Shown in pieces: positions 35,001 through 41,682 of a stretch of 64,000 bases of DNA. Numbering within the stretch: the stretch's first letter is position 1; each line of letters begins with the position of its first letter. The stretch is from assembly GCF_000971195.1 (NCBI RefSeq), contig NZ_BBLZ01000002.1, positions 513,736-577,735 on the forward strand. Direction: 5' to 3'. The notes below the pieces were generated by a model. The model was not told the origin of the DNA, made no database searches, and worked only from the letters and a program-made list of their open reading frames with translations. The position numbers were made by a program, and so were the translations under genes. Source of the stretch: Demequina soli (GTDB taxonomy: Bacteria; Actinomycetota; Actinomycetes; Actinomycetales; Demequinaceae).

Positions 35001-37185
35001 GCTCGGCGACTACGACGCCGAGACCAACCCGTACGGCGGCGCGCAGTGGACCTACCTCGGCGCCAACGTGCGGATGGCCTCGGACGGCTCGCCCGCCCTC
35101 GACGAGACCTGGATGGCGGAGTTCGACAACGGCACCGCCGACCCGTCGGACGACGTCAAGGTGGGCTTCGTGGGCGTCGTGACCGACACCACCCCGTCGC
35201 TCGTGTCGCCCGCCGGCATCTCGAGCCTCGCGTTCGAGGACGAGGCTGTCGCGGCCAACCGCTCGGCCGCCGTGCTCGAGGGCGAGGGGGCCGATGCGAT
35301 CGTCCTGCTCGTGCACGAGGGCGCCCCGACCACCAGGTACGAGGACGCGGTCGACACGTCGAACAACTTCGGCAAGATGCTCTCCGAGCTCTCGCCGAGC
35401 ATCGACGCGGTGATCTCGGGCCACACGCACCTCGCGTACGACCACAAGGTCCCGGTCCCGCAGTGGATCGAGGAGGGTCGCACGGTCACCGAGCGCCCCG
35501 TGGTCTCGGCCGGCCAGTACGGCATGTTCCTCGACCAGCTGGTCCTCACGTTCGACAACGAGTCGGGTGAGATCGCCGGCATCGACACCGACACGATCAA
35601 CCTCTCCGCGAAGGTCGACCCGGCGTGCACCTCGAGCTGCGCGCTCGTGTACCCGGCCGACCCGACGGTGCAGGCGATCGTCGACGCGGCCAACGCGAAC
35701 GCCACCGTCCTGGGTGCGCAGTCCATCGGCGACCTGAGCGCGCCCCTCTACCGTGCCCGGACCTCGTCCAACGGTGAGGCGCGAGGCGGGGAGTCGACCC
35801 TCGGCAACGCGGTCGCGACCGTGCAGCTGTGGGCCACGCGGGCCAACGGCGCGCAGATCGCGTTCATGAACCCCGGCGGCCTGCGTGCGGACCTCCTGGG
35901 CGACGCGAACGGCACGGGCGCGTACCCGTCGAGCGTGTCGTACAAGCAGGCCAACACGGTCCAGCCGTTCGGCAACACGCTGTCGACCCTCACCCTCACC
36001 GGTGCGGACATCAAGGCGGTGCTCGAGCAGCAGTGGCAGCCCGACGGATCGTCGCGGCCGTTCCTCAAGCTCGGCATCTCCGACGGCTTCGATTACACCT
36101 ACGACCCGACCGCCGCTCGCGGCGAGCGCATCCTCCAGATGTGGCTCGACGGCGAGGCGATCGACCCGGAGGCGGAGTACACCGTGGCCGCCAACGCGTT
36201 CCTCGCCACCGGTGGTGACAACTTCACCGCCTTCACGCAGGGGACCGACCTCACCGACACCGCCCGCGTCGACTTCGACGCGATGGTGGACTACCTCGCG
36301 CAGCTCGGCAGCCTCGGCACCGACTACGCGCAGCACGCGGTCGGCGTCACCGCCGGCTCGCTCGAGGCCGTGGCCGGCGAGGACTTCTCGTTCGACCTCA
36401 GCTCGCTGATGTTCACCGGCCCGTCCGACCTCCACGACTCGAACGTGGTGGTCAGCCTGGGTGGCGAGGTCCTCGGCACCTTCCCGGTGACCAACACCAT
36501 CACGACCAGCACCTTCGACGACAACGGCACCGCCTCGGCGACCGTCGCCATCCCCGCGGGGCTCTCGGGCACGCAGCTGCTCGAGGTCGAGGGCGACGTC
36601 ACCGGAACCTCCTTCGTGATCGCGATCGACGTGAAGGCGCCGGCGGCGACCGAGTTCACCACGACGGGCCACCCGTTCATCGTGGGAACCCTCAAGGCGG
36701 GCTCCACGCTCGCCGCGAGGCCTGGCACCTGGAAGCCGTCCGCGCAGGCGTTCGACTTCCAGTGGTACCGCGACGGCGTCGCGATCAAGGGGGCGACCGC
36801 CCGCACGTACGAGGTGCGCGCGGGTGACCGCGGTGCTCGCCTGAGCGTCGCGGTGACGGCGAAGCGTGCCGGGTACCTCCCCGTCACGGTGACGTCTGCC
36901 GCGCGTGCGGTGCCCAAGGTCTTCGCGCGGCCCGATCGGCCGACCATCCGGGGCACCGCGATGGTGGGCACGCCGATGACCGCCCCGACCACCGTGTGGT
37001 CGCCCAAGCCCGCGCAGGTCGCGTATCAGTGGATGCGGGACAACAAGGTGATCGCGGGGGCCACGAGCGCCACGTACACGCCTCGCAAGGCGGACCGCGG
37101 CCACTGGGTCAAGGTGCGGATCACGGTCTCCAAGGCCGGCTACCTCACCACCTCGGTCACGTCCCTCGTGCGGCACGTGAAGTGA
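32059..37185 (+). CDS. Secreted ExeM/NucH-type nuclease fused to 5'-nucleotidase
   Basis: This 1708-residue exoprotein has a signal peptide (about 1-35, ending ASAVAA), a lamin-tail-like domain (about 36-190), an Ig-like domain and an OB-type segment. An endonuclease/exonuclease/phosphatase domain follows (about 560-880: FNVLNYFL, IGLAELEN, MGDLNSYG, TSDHDPV), then a metallophosphatase/5'-nucleotidase unit (about 890-1460: GTNDFHGRI, GNHEFD, SGHTHLAYDHK, FMNPGGLR). Two Ig-like modules with QWxRD end the protein. It should degrade extracellular DNA to nucleotides and then to nucleosides plus phosphate. Similar fusions occur in actinobacteria. The GTG start is set by the -10 spacing. Confidence 0.93.
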   Translation: MTITPPRSVRRAGAATVLGAIGASVLTALPASAVAASDLFFSEYVEGSGYNKAVEIYNGTGEAVDLSAYQVRMYANANTTFSSITLAGTVAPGDVFVLASSNTSSTNAVAALADQTSGSIAWNGNDPIELVHSGEVIDRLGVVGTGADYGVDVSLRRNADVCAGATTFDLAQWTDAGKDVVAGLGSHTASCSGEPPADVPPTVTSVVPADGAAGVATDAAIVVTFSEDVIASDPFTLTCDDEPVAIDYTGSGAAYTVTPAEALPEAATCELTIDGIDIEDRDGEADPMAADFVSSFSTVGLVTPISAVQGTTDTSPLAGSTVTVEGVVVGDYEGTSAEGALRGFYVQSRDEDQDGDPATSEAVFVYQPDVDVVSVGDVVAVTGKVSEYQGQTQITAGSVDVLDTGASVAPTPVSLPFPDATHAERYEGMLVSFAQDLTVTETYLLGRFNEVMVAGDGKLDQPSAVVAPGADAIALQQANDLDKIKVDDAVNLQNITPMGLGGQPLDVADPLRSGDTVTGLTGVLTYTWGGNSASGNAWRVRPVSAEAATPDFQSANPRPTAAPEVGGDVKVAAFNVLNYFLTTASGTVCGPDGEKQECRGADSQEELDRQTDKLVQALVALDADVIGLAELENTPGVEPAAYLAEQMNAATGTDSWSYVDTGVVGTDTIRVGFLYDSAVVSEVGDLAILDDSVDPTFNDDANRPSIAQSFEEKATGQTFTAVENHWKSKGSCPAASDTANGDQGDGKSCWNGVRTAAAQAVVNWLDTHPTGVEDDDYIVMGDLNSYGQEDPIQVLRDAGYAELAEDYSYVYDGQWGSLDYAFASASMAGQVTDAAHLHINSDEPTVLDYNTEYKSAAQLEDLYAADMYRTSDHDPVLVGLDLGTTKVQILGTNDFHGRILPTLSSGQAGAAVMAGAVKQLESQYPNSVFAAAGDLIGASTFESFVAKDKPTIDVFNAMGLDVSAVGNHEFDQGYDDLVGRVLGDYDAETNPYGGAQWTYLGANVRMASDGSPALDETWMAEFDNGTADPSDDVKVGFVGVVTDTTPSLVSPAGISSLAFEDEAVAANRSAAVLEGEGADAIVLLVHEGAPTTRYEDAVDTSNNFGKMLSELSPSIDAVISGHTHLAYDHKVPVPQWIEEGRTVTERPVVSAGQYGMFLDQLVLTFDNESGEIAGIDTDTINLSAKVDPACTSSCALVYPADPTVQAIVDAANANATVLGAQSIGDLSAPLYRARTSSNGEARGGESTLGNAVATVQLWATRANGAQIAFMNPGGLRADLLGDANGTGAYPSSVSYKQANTVQPFGNTLSTLTLTGADIKAVLEQQWQPDGSSRPFLKLGISDGFDYTYDPTAARGERILQMWLDGEAIDPEAEYTVAANAFLATGGDNFTAFTQGTDLTDTARVDFDAMVDYLAQLGSLGTDYAQHAVGVTAGSLEAVAGEDFSFDLSSLMFTGPSDLHDSNVVVSLGGEVLGTFPVTNTITTSTFDDNGTASATVAIPAGLSGTQLLEVEGDVTGTSFVIAIDVKAPAATEFTTTGHPFIVGTLKAGSTLAARPGTWKPSAQAFDFQWYRDGVAIKGATARTYEVRAGDRGARLSVAVTAKRAGYLPVTVTSAARAVPKVFARPDRPTIRGTAMVGTPMTAPTTVWSPKPAQVAYQWMRDNKVIAGATSATYTPRKADRGHWVKVRITVSKAGYLTTSVTSLVRHVK

Positions 37186-37270
37186 TCCTCGCGCCCGGTC
37201 GGATCCCGTAGCCCCCATCGGGATCCGGCCGGCGCGAGCGAGAGCGTCGCCGCACGTCGGGCGGACGCCT

Positions 37271-37315
37271 CACGCGACGGGGCTCGGCCGCATGGCCGGG
37301 CCCCGTCGTCGCGTG
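37271..37315. terminator. Bidirectional terminator-like hairpin
   Basis: CACGCGAC and GGGGC-CGGCC on the left pair with GGCCG-GCCCC and GTCGCGTG on the right around a GCAT loop, with a 3-base bulge. It lies between the convergent nuclease and sigma-factor genes. Confidence 0.75.
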
Positions 37316-37336
37316 TCGGCGCCCGCGCGGCAGGGG

Positions 37337-38167
37337 TCAGCCCCGCACGATGTCCGCGGCCGCGAGCACGTCCGGGTCGCCGAGCAGGTCGATCGCCGCG
37401 ACGCGACCGTCGACCACGGTGAACTCGAACGCGACGGCGACCGTGCCGCGGTGCAGCCACACCATGCCCGGCGCGCCGTCGATGGTCGCGGGGAACGCCG
37501 CCTTGGCGCCGCCCAGGAAGCGGTGCGCGACGGCGTCCGTGCCCGCGAGCACCTCCGCGGCGCCCATCGCCGCGGCGGCCCCGTCGGCGCGGCACACCAC
37601 GTCCGGCGCGAGCGTCTCGACGAGCCGCGCGAGGTCGCCGGCTCTCGCGGCGGCCTGGAAGGCGTCCACCACCGCGGCGGGGGACGATGCGCCGGCGGGG
37701 ACGGCGGCCTGCGCCCGGACCGCGGCGCGCGCCCGCGACGCGAGCTGCCGGGTCGCCACGACCGACCGGCCGAGCGTGGCCGCGATCTGGTCGAACGGGA
37801 TCGCGAACACGTCGTGGAGCACGAACGCGACGCGCGAGGCGGGCTCGAGCGCGTCGAGGACGAGCGCGAGCGCCTCCTCGACCGCGGCGGCGACCACCGC
37901 ATCGTCCTCGGGCCCGGGTGTGGGCTCGGCCCACGTCTCGTCGACCTCGGACGGCACGGTGCGACGGGCGCGGAGCATGTCGAGGCACACGCGCGACGTG
38001 ATGGTCGTGAGCCACGCGGCCGGCCGCTCGATGCCCTCGAGCCCGGCGCGCGACGCGCGCAGCCATGCCTCCTGGACGGCGTCGTCCGCGTCGTCGGCGC
38101 CGACCAGGCGCGTCGCGACGGCGCGCAGGCGCGCCCGCTCGGTCTCGAAGATCCCCGTCAGATCCAT
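37337..38167 (-). CDS. ECF41-type RNA polymerase sigma factor
   Basis: This 276-residue sigma factor has region 2 (about 5-75; DADDAVQEAWLRA), region 4 (about 105-160; FAIPFDQIAATLGRS) and a C-terminal SnoaL/NTF2-like domain of about 100 residues (AFQAAARAGDLARLVETLAPDV). That extension is the hallmark of ECF41, where it replaces an anti-sigma factor and modulates activity. The usual NPDKL-like motif near the end appears as DPDVL. Next to it, divergently, is a glyoxalase-like gene preceded by the ECF41 promoter signature. Confidence 0.88.
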   Translation of the reverse strand: MDLTGIFETERARLRAVATRLVGADDADDAVQEAWLRASRAGLEGIERPAAWLTTITSRVCLDMLRARRTVPSEVDETWAEPTPGPEDDAVVAAAVEEALALVLDALEPASRVAFVLHDVFAIPFDQIAATLGRSVVATRQLASRARAAVRAQAAVPAGASSPAAVVDAFQAAARAGDLARLVETLAPDVVCRADGAAAAMGAAEVLAGTDAVAHRFLGGAKAAFPATIDGAPGMVWLHRGTVAVAFEFTVVDGRVAAIDLLGDPDVLAAADIVRG

Positions 38168-38193
38168 GTCACAACCCTCTCGTGCGTACCGTC
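38167..38193 (+). promoter_or_regulatory. ECF41-type promoter TGTCACA-N16-CGTC
   Basis: TGTCACA (38167-38173) and CGTC (38190-38193) are separated by 16 bases, the signature reported for ECF41 sigma targets. The -35 element overlaps the start codon of the sigma gene on the other strand and points toward the glyoxalase-like gene. Confidence 0.7.
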
Positions 38194-38239
38194 AGGGTGT
38201 CGACGGCCGAGACCCGGCCGATGTGACAAGGAGGACGTC

Positions 38240-38566
38240 ATGACCGACCCCAACATCTCCATCCCCGCCGCCGACCTGCCCGCGGCGACCGCCCACTACG
38301 CCAAGGTGCTCGGCGTCGAGCCCTACGTGGACGAGGCCTACTACGTGGGCTTCTCGGTCGGCGGCATCGAGGTCGGGCTCGTGCCGGGCATGCCCGGCGG
38401 CCCGATCACCTACGTGCCGGTCGCGGACCTCGACGCCGCGCTCGCGGCCGCCGCCGAGGACGGCGGAAGCGTGCTGGACGGCCCGCGCGAGGTGGGCGGC
38501 GGCCTGCGGGTCGCCGTCGTCGCCGACGCGGACGGCCACGCCCTCGGGCTCAAGTCCGCTTCCTAG
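38240..38566 (+). CDS. Glyoxalase/VOC-family protein, likely ECF41 target
   Basis: This 108-residue single vicinal-oxygen-chelate domain (ADLPAATAHYAKVLG, YYVGFSVGGIEVGLV, then a late beta strand VVADADGHALGLK) belongs to a superfamily of metal-dependent isomerases, dioxygenases and drug-binding proteins. It probably works as a dimer; the usual metal ligands are not clearly present, so catalysis is uncertain. AAGGAGG precedes the ATG. The preceding ECF41-type promoter suggests the adjacent sigma factor drives it; the canonical ECF41 target is instead a carboxymuconolactone decarboxylase- or oxidoreductase-like gene. Confidence 0.85.
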   Translation: MTDPNISIPAADLPAATAHYAKVLGVEPYVDEAYYVGFSVGGIEVGLVPGMPGGPITYVPVADLDAALAAAAEDGGSVLDGPREVGGGLRVAVVADADGHALGLKSAS

Positions 38567-38569
38567 ACT
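38564..38569 (+). promoter_or_regulatory. -10 box TAGACT overlapping a stop codon
   Basis: The TAG stop of the glyoxalase-like gene forms the start of TAGACT, which ends 7 bases before the GTG start of the cysteine desulfurase gene. This indicates a leaderless internal promoter. Confidence 0.6.
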
Positions 38570-38576
38570 GGGGCGC

Positions 38577-39740
38577 GTGACCTACCTCGACCACGCGGCG
38601 ACCACGCCCCTGCGCGCCTCCGCTCGGGAGGCGTGGCTCGCCGCGGCGGCCGAGCTCGGCAACCCCTCGTCCCTCCACGCCGCCGGGCGGCGCGCCCGCG
38701 CGATCGTCGAGGACGCGCGCGAACGCATCGCGGCGGCGCTCGGCGCCGACGCCCCCGAGGTGATCCTCACGTCGGGCGGCACCGAGGCCGACAACCTCGC
38801 GGTCAAGGGGCTGCACTGGGGACGATGCGCGGAGGACCCGGCGCGGCGCCGCCTCGTGGTGTCGGCCGTCGAGCACCACGCCGTGATCGACGCCGCCCGC
38901 TGGCTTCACGCGCGCGGCGACGCGGACCTCGTCGAGATCGCGGTCGACGCCGCCGGGGTGATCGACCTCGACGCGCTCGACACCGCGCTCGACCACGAGA
39001 CCTCCCTGGTGTCCGTGATGTGGGCGAACAACGAGGTCGGCACGGTCCAGCCGCTGACGGACGTGGTCGCGCTCGCGGACGCGCATGGCGTGCCGGTGCA
39101 CGCCGATGCGGTCCAGGCCGTCCCGTACCTCGAGGTGTCCTTCCGGCGGGCGGGCTTGTCCGCCATGACCGTCTCGGCCCACAAGGTGGGCGGGCCGGTC
39201 GGCGTGGGCGCGCTCGTGGCGCGCCGCGGGCTGCCCCTCGAGAGCCTCGCCCACGGCGGAGGGCAGCAGCGCTCGGTCCGGTCGGGCACGCTCGACGCGC
39301 CCGGGGCGGCCGCGTTCGCCGCCGCGCTCGACGCGGCGGTGGCGGAGCGGTCCGCCGAGCGCGCCCGGCTCGAGGCGCTGCGGTCCCGCCTGGTCGCGGG
39401 GATCCGGACGGCGGTGCCCGAGGCGACCGTCACCGGACCGCGGGATCCCGCGCTCCGGCTACCGGGCATCGTCCACTGCGTGATCCCGGGCGCGCGCGCC
39501 GAGTCCGTGCTGTTCCTGCTCGACGCCGCGGGGATCGCGGCGAGCTCCGGCTCAGCGTGCACCGCGGGCGTCGTGCAGTCGAGCCATGTCGCGATGGCGA
39601 TGGGCTGGTCCGCCGAGGACGCCGCGTGCACCCTGCGCCTGAGCATGGGGCGCACCACCGCCGAGGCGGACCTCGACGCGGTCCTCGCGGCGCTGCCGGA
39701 CGCGGTCGCGCGTGCGCGCGCCGCGTCCGGCGCGCGGTGA
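38577..39740 (+). CDS. Cysteine desulfurase (NifS/IscS type)
   Basis: This 387-residue PLP enzyme takes sulfur from cysteine as a persulfide for Fe-S clusters or tRNA thiolation. The fold-type-I signatures are clear: YLDHAATTP at the N-terminus, HADAVQA, the PLP lysine in SAHKVGG (Lys203) and the persulfide cysteine in SGSACTAG (Cys328). In many actinobacteria this gene sits directly beside mnmA, for which it supplies sulfur; here mnmA lies 10 kb downstream with the hut operon between. The GTG start follows a -10 box by 7 bases. Confidence 0.93.
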   Translation: MTYLDHAATTPLRASAREAWLAAAAELGNPSSLHAAGRRARAIVEDARERIAAALGADAPEVILTSGGTEADNLAVKGLHWGRCAEDPARRRLVVSAVEHHAVIDAARWLHARGDADLVEIAVDAAGVIDLDALDTALDHETSLVSVMWANNEVGTVQPLTDVVALADAHGVPVHADAVQAVPYLEVSFRRAGLSAMTVSAHKVGGPVGVGALVARRGLPLESLAHGGGQQRSVRSGTLDAPGAAAFAAALDAAVAERSAERARLEALRSRLVAGIRTAVPEATVTGPRDPALRLPGIVHCVIPGARAESVLFLLDAAGIAASSGSACTAGVVQSSHVAMAMGWSAEDAACTLRLSMGRTTAEADLDAVLAALPDAVARARAASGAR

Positions 39741-39749
39741 GGCGATCGC

Positions 39750-40457
39750 TCAGCGCAGCACGATGCGCAGGCGGTCCGAGCGGTAGGAACGCGCGTGGAA
39801 CGTCCGCGCCGCCCCTGCGGCGTCGAGGTTGACGCCGCTGCGCCGCAGCAGCGGGGCGCCGGGCTCGACGTCGAGCAGCTCGGCCTCGCGGCGGGTCGCC
39901 GCGACCGCATCGAACGCGCGCCAGCCGGTGCGGAGCGGGACGCCGACGACCTCGCCGAGGCGCGCGGAGGCCCACGGGCCCTCGAGCAGGCGCCGCGCGT
40001 CGTCGGGCTCGCGCGTGGTCGCGAGCGAGTAGACGGAGCGCATCACGGGCGCGCCCGCGATCCGCGTGAGCGTCTCGACCTCGAGGCCGTCGTCGACGCC
40101 CAGCTCGTGCCGCGCGGCTGCCGACAGGCGGGCCCGGCCGACGGCGAGCACCTCCTCCCGCAGGTCGGCGGTGCCGTCGCCGCGCCCGATCGGGGCGCCC
40201 GACGCGTCGAGGTCGATGCGCAGCGGGGCGGCGGCGACGAACGTCCCCGCCCCCTGGCGCGCGACGAGCCGGCCCGCGCGGCGCAGGGAGGCGATCGCCT
40301 CGCGCACGGTGAGGCGGTTGACGCCGAACCGTGCGGCGAGGTCCGGTTCGGCGGGAAGGCGGTCTCCCGGAGCCCAGGCGCCGTCGTCGAGGTCGGCGAG
40401 GAGCCGCTCCTCGACCTGGACGTGGAGCGGGGTCGCGCGGGACCGGTCGAGCGTCAT
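39750..40457 (-). CDS. GntR-family transcriptional regulator (HutC/UTRA type)
   Basis: This 235-residue regulator has an N-terminal winged helix (LHVQVEERLLADLDDG, AARFGVNRLTVREAIASL) and a C-terminal UTRA-like ligand domain (about 80-235). The ligand is unknown. Operator-like palindromes at 40486 and 40554 flank its promoter and that of the divergent phosphatase gene, so autoregulation and control of the phosphatase are likely. The start lies 6 bases after a -10 box TAGCCT on the minus strand (40469-40464), again leaderless. Confidence 0.9.
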   Translation of the reverse strand: MTLDRSRATPLHVQVEERLLADLDDGAWAPGDRLPAEPDLAARFGVNRLTVREAIASLRRAGRLVARQGAGTFVAAAPLRIDLDASGAPIGRGDGTADLREEVLAVGRARLSAAARHELGVDDGLEVETLTRIAGAPVMRSVYSLATTREPDDARRLLEGPWASARLGEVVGVPLRTGWRAFDAVAATRREAELLDVEPGAPLLRRSGVNLDAAGAARTFHARSYRSDRLRIVLR

Positions 40458-40485
40458 GGGATCAGGCTAGGCCGGGCGCCGCGAA

Positions 40486-40499
40486 TTCATCTAGACGAC
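40486..40499. promoter_or_regulatory. GntR operator, copy 1
   Basis: TTCATCTAGACGAC is an imperfect copy of the perfect palindrome at 40554 and covers the expected -35 position of the GntR gene promoter. Confidence 0.65.
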
Positions 40500-40553
40500 A
40501 CCCGCCCGTCACGTGGTGTTGGCCGTGCCTGCCTACACTCGGAGGGACGCAAG

Positions 40554-40567
40554 GTCATCTAGATGAC
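40554..40567. promoter_or_regulatory. GntR operator, copy 2 (perfect palindrome)
   Basis: GTCATCTAGATGAC lies just downstream of a TACACT -10 box (40534-40539) and 26 bases before the phosphatase ATG, a position where bound repressor would block elongation. Confidence 0.7.
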
Positions 40568-40593
40568 TGCCCGAGATGCCCCTGGAGGAGCCC

Positions 40594-41307
40594 ATGACCG
40601 CCGAGACCCTCAACGGACTCGCGAACGCGCGCGACGTCGCGACCGCCGCCCCCGGCCTGCGTGGTGGGGTGGTGTTCCGATCCGACGCCCCGCATGCGGG
40701 TGACGATGCCCCCGAGGGCCTCGCGCCGTGGCCGCCCGCGACCGTGATCGACCTGCGCGACCCTCGGGAGTCCACCGGCGCTCACCCGTTCGCCGGCGCC
40801 TCGACGGTCCACGCGATCCCGGTGCTCGGCGACGCGGCCTTCTCGCCAGCGCAGATGACCACGTCGCTCGTCGAGCTCTACCAGGGCATGATCGTCGGCG
40901 CCCCGGCGCGCGCGATCGTGCGTACCGTCACGGCGCTCGCGGTCGAGGTGGGTCCGGTGCTGGTGCACTGCACCGCCGGCAAGGACCGCACGGGCGTGTC
41001 GGTCGCGCTCGCGCTCGCCCTCGTCGGCGTGGACCGTGCCAGCATCGTCGCGGACTACGTGGCCACGAACGCCAACATGGGCGGCGTGGCCGCGCGTTCG
41101 CAGCGGTCGTGGTCGGGGGAGGTGCCCGAGGTGCCCGAGGGTGTCGACCTCGAGGCGCTCATGAAGGAGATGATGAGCGCGCCCGCACCTGCGATCGAGG
41201 GCGTGCTCGACGCGTGGGACGCCGCGGGCGGCGCGGAGGAGTGGTTCCTCGCGCACGGCGGCACCGTCGCCGACGTCGCGGCGCTGCGCGAGCGCCTGCT
41301 CGGCTGA
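40594..41307 (+). CDS. Tyrosine-protein phosphatase (PtpB-like)
   Basis: This 237-residue protein resembles the MptpB-type family of bacterial tyrosine/phosphoinositide phosphatases. It has the P-loop HCTAGKDRTG with catalytic Cys126 and Arg132, the N-terminal FRSDAPHAG and VIDLRDPRE motifs, and a C-terminal helix pair (VLDAWDAAGGAEEWFLAHGG). It has no signal peptide. The ATG at 40594 is preferred because GGAGG lies 5 bases before it. The GntR operator upstream suggests ligand-controlled expression; the physiological substrate is not evident. Confidence 0.9.
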   Translation: MTAETLNGLANARDVATAAPGLRGGVVFRSDAPHAGDDAPEGLAPWPPATVIDLRDPRESTGAHPFAGASTVHAIPVLGDAAFSPAQMTTSLVELYQGMIVGAPARAIVRTVTALAVEVGPVLVHCTAGKDRTGVSVALALALVGVDRASIVADYVATNANMGGVAARSQRSWSGEVPEVPEGVDLEALMKEMMSAPAPAIEGVLDAWDAAGGAEEWFLAHGGTVADVAALRERLLG

Positions 41308-41308
41308 G

Positions 41309-41365
41309 GCGCGAGCAAGGGCAGGTGAGGCGGACGCAGGTCACGCCTCACCCGCCCTCGCGTGT
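41309..41365 (+). terminator. Terminator-like hairpin after the phosphatase gene
   Basis: GGTGAGGCG (41324-41332) pairs with CGCCTCACC, extended by GGGC/GCCC and CGCGAG/CTCGCG outer pairs, starting 1 base after the stop. Confidence 0.7.
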
Positions 41366-41469
41366 GCGACCATGGTGCACGGCTCGACGACGAGCCCCGC
41401 GGCAGGGGTTCGTCCCCGCGCCGCGGTCCACACGTCGCGCGGGGGTCGTCCCTCGCGCATGAAGCGAGT

Positions 41470-41556
41470 CGGTGCTCGACGCCTGGGAGACCGCGGGCTG
41501 TGGTTCCTTGTCCGTGGGGGTGTCGGGAGCCGACTACGAGGCGCTGAGGGGTTCGC
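41470..41556 (+). pseudogene. Degenerate 3' fragment of a phosphatase gene copy
   Basis: Within the gene-free stretch 41308-41682, this segment resembles the 3' end of the phosphatase gene. GTGCTCGACGC-TGGGA matches VLDAW; after a one-frame shift, TGGTTCCTTGTCCGTGGG reads WFLVRGG against WFLAHGG; and GCCGACTACGAGGCGCTG parallels the last coding bases. It is frameshifted and lacks a start, so it is a remnant of a duplication or of a lost paralogue. The rest of the stretch shows only the two hairpins. Confidence 0.55.
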
Positions 41557-41643
41557 CCCGCACGCGCCGGCCGGGTGCGTGCCTCGGAGTCGAGGGCACG
41601 CGCCCGGCTCCCCTCCTTCGCGGCCATGAGCCGAGCACGACGC

Positions 41644-41670
41644 CCCGGAGCTCCCCCTCGGTGCTCCGGG
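41644..41670. terminator. Hairpin at the hut operon 3' end
   Basis: CCCGGAGC (41644-41651) pairs with GCTCCGGG (41663-41670) 12 bases beyond the hutI stop. Confidence 0.65.
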
Positions 41671-41682
41671 ACGCCGCGGGTC

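Noticed and set aside
31900-37218. A 1772-codon open frame antisense to the nuclease gene
   Set aside because: The plus-strand frame has a signal peptide and recognisable catalytic domains; the antisense frame is Arg/Val/Gly-rich and arises from high GC in the third codon position.
41372-41629. Short open frames in the gene-free stretch behind the phosphatase gene
   Set aside because: They have no ribosome site and read in part through the frameshifted phosphatase remnant, so they are not treated as genes.
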